DNA of 64,000 nt. Source: Castanea sativa. Taxonomy: Eukaryota; Streptophyta; Magnoliopsida; Fagales; Fagaceae. The notes under the pieces were generated by a model that ran no database searches, was not told where the DNA came from, and saw only the letters and a program-made list of their open reading frames with translations. Below are positions 44,801 to 55,450 of the stretch, piece after piece. The position numbers were made by a program, and so were the translations under genes. Where the stretch lies: the NCBI RefSeq assembly GCF_040712315.1, contig NC_134013.1, positions 90,650,001 to 90,714,000 of the forward strand, in the 5' to 3' direction. Position 1 is the stretch's first letter. Every line of letters begins with the position of its first letter.

Positions 44801-47800
44801 TGGTTGACCTTGCAATACACTCAGCCTGAAGTTGACTGCTTCTACTTGCTACACTTGCAAACACACCAAACACTCTGACATGCATGTGCAGACACAAAGT
44901 GGCATCATCTTAACCCTTTAACTGCTTTTAAAGCTGTCAACCTGGCAAGCTCCAGAAGTAACTTTTTGCACATGGACAGCCATTCTTCATTGAACTATTG
45001 GCTAGAAAGCGTGTTTTGGTTAATTGGTGTTGCATTTGAGAATAAGATGGTGAGTGGGTAACTTTTTTGTTGCTGCCTTGGTCAATACCTTTGGACATTG
45101 GGTGGTTTGTGTAATCCCTGTTTGGAGTGACATGGGTTTTGCCATGGTCGGTTCTATTGGTGCTTCTACCTGGCGTTGTAGATTTGCAGTAAGACTACTC
45201 AGCAAGTTTGGAGGCCTGCACCTTCGGGTTTTTTTTTGAACATCCAGCAGTTGAAGGAACAGAGTATCTGATGCAGTACCATTAAGAAAGTTCAGCACTA
45301 TACTAGGTTTCTTGATGAATTCTTGAATAAGGAGTGATGTTTAAGAATTTAGGTTAGAAAAAGCTTGCAGGTTGGAAGCAGTTATATTTGTCAAAAGGAG
45401 GTAGACTTACTTTATTGAAGAGTACTTTATCAAGTCTCCCTACTTATTATTTATCTTTGTTCACTATTCCACAACATGTGGCGGACAAATTAGAGAAAAT
45501 TCAGAGGAATTTCCTTTGGGGGAGATCTAATGATGTCTTTAAATTCTCACTTGTTGCTTGGGAGAAAGTTGTGTGGCTAGTGGAGTCTGGTGGCTTGGGG
45601 ATCCGGAAAATTGGGCTGTTTAACCAAGCTTTGCTTGGCAAGTGGCACTGGCGATTTGGGAATGAGGTCACACGTTTATGGAGGCAGGTTATAGCTTCCA
45701 AATATGGGAAGGCCGGTGGGGGATGGTGTACTAGAGTTGTTAGAGGGACACATGAATGTGGTATGTGGAAGAACATTAGGAAGGGGGCTGAGAGTTTCTT
45801 TGGTCATGTGTTGTATGCGGTGTGTGAGGGTTTTCGTATCAGATTCGGGCATGACCCTTGGAGTAGCCTTACTGCCTTGAAAGATTTATATCCGGCACTG
45901 TTTGCTATTGCTGTGAACAAGGAAGCTATGATTTTTGAAATGGTTGATTATGCTCCGGATGGGGGTGGTAGAAGCTGGAACTTATGTTTCCGTTGTGCAT
46001 TTCCGTCGTGCATTTCAAGACTGGGAGACTGAGATCTTTTATGATTTCTTTGCGTATATCTCCTCCAAGTTACCTAGGGGGGGGGGGTGATGATACCATG
46101 ATATGTCAATTGAATCATAATGGTGTTTTTGATGTGTTCTCTTTCTATACTTCATTGCTAGCAGCCCCGTTGGTGTCTTTTCCTTGGAAGAGCATTTGGT
46201 GTGTTAAGGTACCTAAAATGGTGGCTTTCTTCTTATGGACAACTGTAAGGGGTGGGCTTCTTACTATAGACAACCTTGTTAAGAAGTTACCTCTCGTGAA
46301 TTGGTTCTGCCTTTGTCGATGTGAAGAGTAATCTGTGGATCATTTATTGATCCATTGTAAGTATGCTTATACCTTGTGGGGTGAAGTCTTTCATTTGTTT
46401 GGGGTTCAGTGGGTGATGCCGAAGAATGTTATTTCTCTTCTTATAGCATGGTGGAATTGGTTGGGGAGTCACACTTCAAAAGTGTGGAATATGGTTCTAG
46501 CATGTCTTATGTGGTTAATTTGGAAGGAGCGCAATGCCCGTACTTTTGAGAAAACTAAGAGACTTGTAGACTGTGTAAAGTCTTTGCTACTTAGGACTTT
46601 GTTTGAGTGGTTCCAGATTTGGGGGTTTAAGCATTGTCATTCTTTGTTTGACTTTCTTAATTCTGTTAGTCTTTCTTTTTGATTGGTTTGTATTCTTTTC
46701 AATGCAATGAGTTTACTATCGTAAATTCATTGTGCTTTTATTATTAATAAAGCTGTTATAACCTATAAAAAGAAGAAGAGAATGAATGTTGATGGCTGTT
46801 TGGGGCTGAAACAGGGGATAAACAGAAAATGACATAAATAAAACACTAAGCAATCACTCCTAGGTCTTCCTAAGCATCACACCTAGGGTTTCTTGGCATC
46901 ACACCTCGGAAAAGTTTGCATCACACAAACAAAGCGTAAAATAAGCTGCTGAATTTTTTTAATCAAAATATTTTGAAATAACATGACTACAAAAGAGCCT
47001 TTATATAGAGGCTATAGTTATCATTTTCCTAGTAGGACTTGGATTCTAAATAACCTATTCCTAGAATGAATAGAAATACTAATAATAATTAAATAAAAGA
47101 CTTAATAATACGTAAACATAAAATAAGACTCCTGGGTCTTTTGTATGGCCAAGGAGAGCTCTTTCCAGATTTCTAGAAATTACCAAATTGCTCTTCTTCT
47201 AATAGAACTTAATTAAAACTGATCCAGCAGCAACTAAACAATAAAATAAGACTAAGCAAGGTCCCACGAGAGCGTCCCATCATCCGAAACATCCCAAATT
47301 AAGGCTTTAGCATTAGAACCAGTTTTCGCCTCTTATAGGTCTTCAAAGTGGGCTGCCACTTATGTTCCCCATCAGTATCCTATCAACCTTGCAGCTGCTT
47401 TTGTGTGCTATTTATATATGGGAATGGCTGGTTCTATTTGTTGTAGATATTATTTTTGTCTTTGCTTAAAAGTTTTGACTTTGTCTTTCTTTTTTCTATG
47501 ATGGCCATTGTAAACTCGTGTGTACTTGTGTTGCGCCCCAAAGGTAAAGGAGATGCTTTTGGCATGTAAAAATATCAATCTAATGGACGCCTCTTCTGTT
47601 CTGTTGCCTAATATTGTTCTTGGAAATACTGGTTATTCTACCAGGATAATTACAGCTGTGATTTTCCTGTTCCTGTATGGCACTGTACGTGACATGCTTA
47701 TTTCTTTGAGATGAATATTGACTGGGAATTGCACTCATGTTGTGAATTCTGCTTTATGAGCATTGCTGTGAATGGATGTATCTATATGTAATCTTGGGTT

Positions 47801-49532
47801 GCTGTAGCCATAATGTCTCATCTGTTCATTTATTTCAATAATTTGAATACTAAAATATTGATTGTGTTTTAGCTTTCTATGGTTACCGAAGAAAGAGATA
47901 AATTAAGAAATCTTCTCAATGAATTCAAGAGGATGAAGAATGATGAAGCAGGGGATGAAGTAGTCAGTGGGACTCTTGTTCAGGTTTTAATATTTTTACT
48001 CATGTATCTCTTCTCTCTTTTTATTTATTTATTTTTATTTTTTTATATTTTATTCACACGATCTCTCATAATGATTTTTGTCTGTGACTTGTGTTTCCAG
48101 GAGCTTGAATCATCTCTTGCCAAGAAAGAATTCTGTATTAAAGAAATGGAGAGTAGTTTACATGTACAAAAGGAAGTCAATACTCGTCAATATGAGGAGA
48201 TAAAGTTGCTCAACGAGAAGTTGAATAATGAGGCAAGGAAAATAAAGTCATTGGAGAGGGAGGGTGATCGGCTTCGTTCAGAGATTGCTCTATTGGAGTC
48301 AAAGGTAGGTGCCAAGGATATTCTGAGTATTTCTGACATTGTAGTTATTCATCAGTTTCTCTGTTGTTAATACATCTGCAGTGAAGAACTAGATTTAAGG
48401 CTTGAATCATTCCTTAAAAGACCTTGCTAGTTAGGACTTTGTTTGAGTGATCTCGAATTTGGGGTTTCACGCAATGTATTTCCATTTTTGATTTCCTACA
48501 ATCTTTTATTTCTTCTCTTTGATTTGTTTGTAATTGTTTCAAGTACAGTTTGTTCACCATCGTGAACATGGTGTACTTTTATTCAATATAAATTTCTATT
48601 ACCTATCCAAAAAAAAATATTCCTTAAAAGACCTACGATATAAGCTTTCCTATCAATTCTTTGTTCATGCAATGCATGGTTGGTAAATAACAAGTGAGTT
48701 GCGGAGTAAACATTATGTTTTTTTTTTTATTGGCAATTCAAGGGAGATTTTTGCTAAAAATATGTTAAAAAGTATTGCAATTCAACAGAGATTGGTCATG
48801 CCTGGCCTTGTACGTGATTGAAGGTTTTGGCTCAGCTTCTTACCTTTAATCTGTTCAGCTTATTAGTTGCCTCCCTAATGATGGCAACATTAAGTAGGGG
48901 CTCCACTGCAAGTCTGTTTTTAATTTTGCTTAATGGAGTAGTTTGCATATACACCTTTAGGAGCTGGAAAATATCATTTCCTGCTTATCTTTCATAAGAT
49001 GACTCTGGATTCTAGCTCAGTAGTCAACTTTTTTAATTGCTTTTTCATCCACAGTTGGGCCATGGTGATTATTCTGCTGCAAATACAAAAGTTCTGCGAA
49101 TGGTGAATACCCTTGCGGTTGATAATGATGCAAAACAAACTATAGAGGCATTGCGGACTGAGTTACAGAAGACAAAGGAGAAGTTACAAGCTGTTGAAGA
49201 ATTGAAGAGTCAGTCAGGTATAAAGGCATTGTTCCTTGAATTAACTATTGGTTTGCCACTTCTGTTTGTACTTTCTTCCCTTTATAGGCCCTTGTTGCTA
49301 TGAATTTTCTTTGCAAGGTAACTTTTGTTTGTTATTGTTGTCTCATTTTAATTTTTGGTTAATATTTCTAACATTGGAAATTATATTTGTATGATTAGTC
49401 TAATGGTGTAAAACATCCACATTTGTGGATTTTTACTGAATTTAGGTATGGATGAGAACAGAAAGCCACCAAGTTGGTGAAATTAGTTCTCATATCATGT
49501 TGTCTGTGGTCTAACAATGAAAACTTGTTCTC

Positions 49533-49563
<31 letters not shown>

Positions 49564-51814
49564 GAGTAATAATAAATCTCCTCTATCCTTAGCCACATAG
49601 TATCTATCCCAATTTCCGACCCAAAAGAGTATGAAATTCATTTACTGAGATTGTTCAAGCACTTTGAGATCTTGAAAATGCATTTGCCATTTGGCACAAG
49701 AGGTGGAGCTTGCTGCTATACGTTATCTTGTTGCTTCTAATCTTTGTAGAAACACAACTTGAATGATGTAGGAATCTTGGATGTTTAATAAGTAATAGTT
49801 TGTGGGACCCAAAAGTCCAAAAGACCTCTTGGGGTGAGGTGAAGGAGAACCAAGTCTTGACTAAGTCCCTAGGCGTAGGGGAAGGTCCCTGCGCATTATA
49901 TGGAGGCCTTGTACTCTAATTGGTATGAGACCTTTTAAAACCATGAGGGGCAATCCAAAGGGGACAATATCATGCCAATAGTGTGTTAGGGCGTGACAAA
50001 TGGTATTAGATAGGACCTAATGGGATGTTGGATAGGTCCCACATTAGAGCTGAGTGGTGCCAAAAATTTAGCAATTTGGCATCACAAAAAGCTACTATAT
50101 CTAGTTTATCACCTCACTTTGTAAAACACCCAACATCAGTGGTTTTATTTTAGCATTCAGTACATTAAAATAATATAAACAATACAATAAAATAATATAT
50201 CCACTACAATCAACAACTACTGCCACCACCACCAACATAATAACATAATATATCTTTTAATAAAATATTGTTTTTTTTTTAGCATCTGAGCTATAGTGCA
50301 CACACAAAGATAGCTGTGCACTGTAGCTCAACAGCAAAAAAATTTGGCTTTCCCTCCATTGATGCAGGAGTGTTTTGTTATATTTGGTTGGTAAATTTAG
50401 CATTTTAGCAATTTGCCTTCACCAATAATAATGCCCTTAGGATGTGTGGCCCTTAAGGGGGGTGGATTGTGGAGACCTGAAAGTCCAAAAGACCTTTTAA
50501 GTGGGGTGAGGCATAGGAGAATCAAGTCTTGACTAAATCTCACATTGCCTTGGTAGGGGAGGCCCTGCACCTTATATGGAGGCCTTGGACTCTAATTGGT
50601 ATAATGTCTTTTAAAACCATGAGAGGCAACCCAAAGCGGACAATACCATACAAATGATGAGTTAGGGCTTGACATGATTGGCTACTTTAATAATGTCACA
50701 ATTATTGACAAGTCTCAACCTTTTTCCTTACACCATTACACAATGAGTTCATTTCTTTTATTTGTTACATCCTTTAATTATTCAGGTGATGCTGGGACAC
50801 TGGTGGATTCCTACATATCTGGGAAGATAACGCAGTTAAAAGAACAAATTGCGACACTTGAAAAACGTGAAGAGAGGTAAGTCCTTGATGGAAATATTTT
50901 GGTACTTGTTGCAGTGTGATTAATATTTAATTATGTAACTTTTTTAAATTGAAGCATTTGAACTTGCCAATGGAACAGATACAAGACTGTTTTTGCGGAC
51001 AGAATTTCAGTGTTTAGGAGAGCATGTTGTGAACTTTTTGGTTTCAAGGTATATTGTATATTTCTCCTTCTGCTTTGTATTTTCTTATGACAGTTATGAC
51101 ATTGCCTTCAATTGCATGTTGTAATAGGCTGTTACCATGAGTGTAAGTTGTGACTTGGGATTGGTTAGCCTAAAAATGAAACCAACTGGATTATCTTTGG
51201 GATGGGGAACAAGATCCTCTCCATTTCACTTGAAATGGAATGAGATCATATCATGGTTAAGATTTTATTTCCTCTTCATATTTAATTTTCTTAACTTTTC
51301 TTGTCCTCCCCACATTCTATTAATTACATTTCGAAACTGAGAGGACTTGTGAATAATTTCTGCCCTGTCTGCCATGCCCCTCCACCTTTGTTTGACAAGG
51401 TTTTCTTCCTTTTGGAGGTCTCCTCTTTGTTCAAGCTCTTTGATATTTTGAAAATTTTGCCATTCGTTACCTAATATATATATATATGTGTGTGTGTATA
51501 AATCCTTCTTCTGTTGAAGCAAAGAAAGCCACATGAGGTGGGAGCTATCCATTGTAAGTTCTTGTCACCTCCCTTTTTCAAAGCTTCATAGTAAGGGTGA
51601 GTTTGGTTTAGCTTTTTGAAACTGGGCTTTTTGAAAAAGTGGGGGTTTCAAAAAGTGCGGTATGAAACTGGACTTTTTTTTAAAAGCTGAGTGTTTGACT
51701 AGCATTTATAAAAGTGGCAGTTTGAGTTGTAAATTACCAAAAAGGACAATGTATATATAATGGAGTTTATTTCATACTTAAAACAACTACTTAATAATAC
51801 TTTAAAAAAATTAC

Positions 51815-51849
<35 letters not shown>

Positions 51850-54800
51850 TTATTGTTAACTAAAATTTGTTGTACAAATATTTTAAAGATAGCATTTCTC
51901 TAATATAATTTTTTTTTCATAAGCTTACTTAAAAAAAAAAAAAAAAAAATTTGTTCAAGCCCGTGCCCCTCACCACGCATATGACCAACACAAAACCTTT
52001 TTTTTTTTTCCTTTTTTTCTCAGCCACATCTTCTTCACCTTTTGTCTTCTTTATTTCTCCCTTATCTCTATTTTCCTCCACACACTTCTTCACATTTTGT
52101 CTTCTTTCAAGTTTCAACACCTCTCTCTCTCTAACTCTGTTTCACATCCTCTAAAATATTACTTAATCAAAGGGGAGAGAGTGAGAACTGAGAAAGATCA
52201 AAATGAAAAATAAAGAGATCTCGGCAAACCCAAAGAAAATGCCGCTAGGTGAAAGGTCAGGGGACAAGGAATCCCGCATCTGCGGCGTAGAGACAGAGTT
52301 CAATGATGACGTGCCTCTACTCTTGTCTCACAATCTCTCTTCCGCTAGCTTCGACTTCATTGTCGCTACTTTGGTTCGTATAATCGCCAATAGAGACGGA
52401 GTTCAAACTATTATTGCAAGGGATTGATTTTTTTTTTTCCTTAGCTAATTTGGGAATTTGTTATAGATTTTTTGTGTGTTTGGATTTGGAAATTTGTTAT
52501 TGAATTGAACCTGGGCTAGACGCTATTTTTTTGTGGTCTTTGTAGCAATTAATTTATCAAAGGGTTTTGGGGCTGCAAATGACGATCTGCCTTGATTTAT
52601 CAAAGGGTAAAATTGGGTTTTCAATAAAATGTGAAGGGCAATTTGGTAACTGAACACAGAGTCCGACGGTAATATTTATGAACGCGCGTGGGCTTTTGGA
52701 AAAGACTCTGAAGAGCTGCTTTTTGAGTACACGCATTCCCCTTCACATTTCAAAAGCTGCGTTTGAAACTTCACCGAACGCTTATATTATTTTTTTGGTT
52801 TCAAAAAGTGCTTTTTGCCAGAGGAAAGTGCAAAGAAATGGGCACTATGTATTTTTTTTTCTTTCTAAAACCTTGGTTTTTTGAAAGGGACCATACCATC
52901 CTATCCTATTCTCCCAGGTGTACCTTTGCAGCATTGAATTTATACAAGAAAGATTCCACGGATTCCCAACTCCCAATCTTAGCCTGAAGAAAAGAAGGAT
53001 TGCACTGTATGCTCCCAGTAGAAGCATCCGTAATATACTATTATTAGCCACTGTTGCCTCTCTATTTCTTGCTATCAGAAAAAACTCCAGGTACCTGTGC
53101 TTGAAGCTGTCATCCAATCACACCGCTCCACCCCAAAACAAATATAATTTGCAAAACCATCCAACCATGGCAAACATGCTTCTTCCATAAACTCATCTTG
53201 TTAGGACCCCTCCTGATTTCTGTGCATCATCCATGCCTAGAATTACCATATTTAGTTTCTATGACTCTCCTTGATAGGGATTCTATCTCCACCACGTGCT
53301 GTTACATCCATTAGCCAAGTAAAGCTTGGTTAAAAACATTTGCATTAGCCTTTTATTGGAAGATTAAAGGACTATTTATGTATTCATTCACCTGAAGCAA
53401 TTTTGGTAACTTGTTTATTTACCTTTATATCATCCTGACTGCTCCTTTCTTCATTTTTCTTTTTCGAAATTTTTTATCAGAGGGAAGAATTGATACATGG
53501 TCTTGATGTATGTGCTCAAGCACTATGAAACTCAGTTGTATATAGCTTATATTTGTAATGTGTAGTGGCAAACGTAACTTTTGTCTTCATTCCCTTATTT
53601 TTGTTTGAAGTTCCCATTATTGAAAGGGTTAAGACTCTTGCCTGTCCATATTGACAAATACTAATCCTCCCGCAAGTTATTCTTTAGATTTTATCTATGC
53701 AACAGTTAGACCACTACTCCAAGTATATTGTTATGTGCTCTATTCATGTCATGTACCCACTTAAGTAGGATACAAATAGTTATCTTTCTACTGATATTTT
53801 GAAGGTTTTAGATGATCTGTGATAACATTTTTGGCAGATTGTAATGGATGAACATCAGCGGTCCAATGGAATACCAGTTACACGTTTTACTCTCCAATCT
53901 ATTTATGCGCAAAGTGATGATGAGAAGCTTGAATTTGAATACGAATCAGGGAATACAACCATTTTGGTAAGATGATGTCTTCTGGGCATATTGGGGGTGT
54001 CTGGTGTCATTTGTCCACAAGATAACCATAGGTCCACAGGTTTCTTAGCCCTATGGTAAAATTATCATCATCTTAGAATTGATGCCATGGATTACGCCCA
54101 TACAAAATAGGAAAGTCCCACAGAAAATACAATTTTTTGGTAGAATTTGAATGATTTAAAAAAGAAAAAGAAAAAAGTAATAAGCTTTATTGAAAAAGAA
54201 AAATCACCACCTAGTACATAGGATGTGCAGTTGAATGTCATTTGTGTAGCATTTAAATGTGGCAATTGTGCGTTCCATAACATTTCAACTGAAGATGTTT
54301 CTTGTAATTTATTTTTCCATTTCTTGAAGTTTCTTCTAGGAAATAATGTGGGCCTTTAAATGTCGAAGGAAAGCAACAGTGCAATCACATTTTGGGGGGG
54401 GGGGGGGAATCTAAAAGTTTCGTATTGATAATATCTAAAGAAACTTGAAACTAATTTTATCTTTTGTTCTTATAACAGGCAAATGATTACACCTCTCAGC
54501 CTGAGATATCCCGTCAGGTACTGAGCATTATTTTCCTACAATTCTTATTTATTAATATGCTTTCCACACTGGTTGCGAATACTTGAGCCTTCATTTGTTG
54601 TGGTGGGCAATCAATTCAATTGTGATAATTGGGAAAAAAAACAATATATGATGCCTCTTCAATTAGTTACCAAAAATATTGCATTAGACCCTAAATTCTG
54701 TTTTCATTTCCAAGGGTCTTCTTTTTCATCAAGGGGATTAAGAAATGTTGGTATTTCATTATCCCTACTTTGGGTTCTCTCAAATCCCAATCAGAGCATA

Positions 54801-55068
54801 AGTTTTAGGAACCATTATGTTGGGTAATGTTGTGTATTATTAATTGAGTTTTCTTTAGTCTTCCAAATTATTCACATCTATTATTTTTTATTTAAAATTT
54901 TTCGTTTGTCTTATTTTTTCATGTGGCTGTCCAAACGTTTTTTTGAGTGCAACTCATTTAGAGCCTGCCTTTCTGCAGGTTGAGATATTTATTCGGAAGA
55001 TGAATTCGATCCCAGCTTTCACTGCCAACTTGACAGTAGAGTCTTTCAACAGGCGAACCTTATCTTAA
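35856..55068 (+). CDS. MAD1: Mitotic spindle checkpoint protein MAD1 (16 exons, 724 aa)
   Basis: Exons: 35856-36044, 36130-36229, 38513-38673, 39988-40185, 40274-40366, 40968-41084, 42922-43169, 44232-44403, 47873-47983, 48101-48304, 49055-49217, 50786-50876, 50979-51048, 53838-53966, 54479-54517, 54979-55068. All introns are GT-AG and every junction keeps frame. MAD1 binds MAD2 at unattached kinetochores and the nuclear envelope. The N-terminus (MIVRTPPPKRPRS) is basic and Pro-rich, and residues about 70-620 are coiled-coil. KVLRMVNTLA at 543-552 fits the MAD2-interaction motif (human KVLHMSLNPT). R616-Y-K sits where human MAD1 has Arg-Leu-Lys for BUB1. The end (FRRACCELFGFKI, NSIPAFTANLTVESF) matches the RWD-like C-terminal domain. 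Length is near the roughly 725 aa expected of plant MAD1. No break is seen. Confidence 0.95.
36525..36695. mobile_element. MITE-like repeat, copy 2 (MAD1 intron 2)
   Basis: Relative of 28592-28813. It runs from CTCCTCCCATTTAAATCC to about GGGGGATCTC. Confidence 0.6.
37117..38320 (-). mobile_element. L1 LINE fragment in MAD1 intron 2
   Basis: Reads on the minus strand, against MAD1. A T-run at 37117-37129 marks its tail. The zf-RVT end is present (LHCGKASRLWSLVF, SIWNLAPLCLMWCLWKERN), and the far end still shows [16 protein letters not shown] codons near 38270-38310. The frame is broken. Confidence 0.85.
38731..38840 (-). mobile_element. Very short LINE 3' tail in MAD1 intron 3
   Basis: A T-run and following bases (AGGAACACTAACTTATGCAG, ACATAAGGCAGAGA) match the 3' end of the LINE at 37117-37250. 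Confidence 0.75.
38955..39590 (+). repeat. 635-bp dispersed repeat, copy 2 (MAD1 intron 3)
   Basis: Counterpart of 3485-4118, same orientation. Confidence 0.85.
41690..42520 (-). mobile_element. RTE-type LINE fragment in MAD1 intron 6
   Basis: The minus strand at 42438-42211 encodes an RTE reverse-transcriptase segment (MLFANDIVLW, ALESIGFRLSRTKTKSMECK). The catalytic FADD is FAND, so it is inactive. Two imperfect copies of a 60-70 bp stretch (TTCTTTTCTTTCGTTCTA) occur near 41730 and 41800. Confidence 0.85.
45362..46768 (+). mobile_element. L1 LINE fragment in MAD1 intron 8
   Basis: Plus-strand ORF2 C-terminal part: [45 protein letters not shown], then zf-RVT (WSIWCVKVPKMVAFFLW-like, LWGEVFHLFG) and CLMWLIWKERNARTFE. 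A G11 run at 46077-46087 shifts the frame. It ends in a 3' tail with AATAAAGCTGTTATAACC. The same family occurs at 28991 and 37117. Confidence 0.87.
46770..47400. other. Unassigned insert in MAD1 intron 8
   Basis: AT-rich, with ATCACACC repeats near 46880-46920. It looks like degraded LTR-element DNA, but I found no paired LTR. Confidence 0.3.
48418..48614 (+). mobile_element. 5'-truncated LINE 3' end in MAD1 intron 10
   Basis: Matches 46590-46768 (TAGGACTTTGTTTGAGTG, GATTTGTTTGTA, CATCGTGAAC) and ends in an A-run (CCAAAAAAAAAT). Confidence 0.85.
49534..49554. repeat. C21 homopolymer
   Basis: Twenty-one consecutive C in intron 11, followed by A9. Confidence 0.9.
49801..50674 (+). mobile_element. 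Small LTR retrotransposon (TRIM-like) in MAD1 intron 11
   Basis: Direct repeats at 49801-49998 and 50468-50674 both start TGTGG and end GTGACA/TTGACA. After the first comes AATGGTATTAGA, close to the initiator-Met primer-binding site. Before the second is a purine tract (AAGGGGGGTGGA). The 469-bp interior has no coding sequence. Flanks TAGTT and TGATT are not a clean TSD. Confidence 0.8.
51596..52790. mobile_element. TIR-bracketed insert carrying a gene fragment (MAD1 intron 13)
   Basis: The left end (GGTGAGTTTGGTTTAGCTTT, then about 140 bp to TTACCAAAAAGG) and the right end read in reverse (GCGTTCGGTGAAGTTTCAAA, then GTTACCAAATTGCCC) follow a similar layout, as in long imperfect inverted repeats of a PIF/Harbinger-like MITE. 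Between them lie an (AAT)n tract (about 51806-51849) and a PRMT5-like exon. The exact ends and TSD are unclear. Confidence 0.5.
52203..52427 (+). pseudogene. Captured PRMT5-like first-exon fragment
   Basis: From codon 13 on, MPLGERSGDKESRICGVETE, FNDDVPLLL and LSSASFDFIVATLV match the N-terminus of plant PRMT5 (MPLGER...CGVETxFNDD...FNLSTGGFDFVVAPL). After ATLV, a short degraded stretch still ends RDGVQT, then IIARD and a stop. PRMT5 catalyses symmetric arginine dimethylation. This fragment lacks the TIM-barrel and methyltransferase domains. It sits inside the insert at 51596-52790, on the same strand as MAD1. A leader-like GA-rich sequence precedes it (52172-52200), so exon and leader were copied from genomic DNA. 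Confidence 0.8.
54150..54270 (-). mobile_element. LINE 3' tail fragment in MAD1 intron 14
   Basis: An A-rich run, GTAATAAGCTTTATTGAAAA and CACCTAGTACATAGGATGTG resemble the tails of the LINEs at 28991 and 37600. Confidence 0.5.
54394..54407. repeat. G14 homopolymer
   Basis: Fourteen consecutive G in MAD1 intron 14. Confidence 0.9.
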
Positions 55069-55450
55069 AATTAATGAACTTATACAGCCCAAAATATATC
55101 TGGAACCTGCACTTCCCTTGCAGATGAATGAATCTGTATACGCTGCAATTTCAACATGTATTTGTTAGTCGAGGCCTTGAGGGTCTTGTGATGGAACAAT
55201 TGATCATGGTTTTGCTTCATCTGCTAGGGTTTTTATGAATATTGGATGTCTATTGACTTCCTGGTATAGAGTTTGGTGAGAATTTACCCAGCAGTTGATG
55301 AAATGTAAATAATTCACAAGTGGACTTGTAACTTTCCAATTGTTATCATTAAAGTGAGTGCTCTTTTGTGTCAAATCAAAATTTAGGTGTATAATGGTTC
55401 CTTATTAATGGTGCTGTACACGGTGGAGTTGGTCGGAAAAGAGGGGATTA
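55069..55450 (+). other. Probable MAD1 3' UTR
   Basis: Sequence following the TAA at 55066-55068. The transcript end cannot be placed firmly. Confidence 0.4.

Noticed and set aside
45020..45298. Open frames on both strands upstream of the intron 8 LINE
   Set aside because: Both lie in MAD1 intron 8, have no recognisable domain and overlap each other.
52845..53190. Overlapping open frames on both strands in MAD1 intron 13
   Set aside because: No domain, no splice support and no homologous copy in the window; likely chance.
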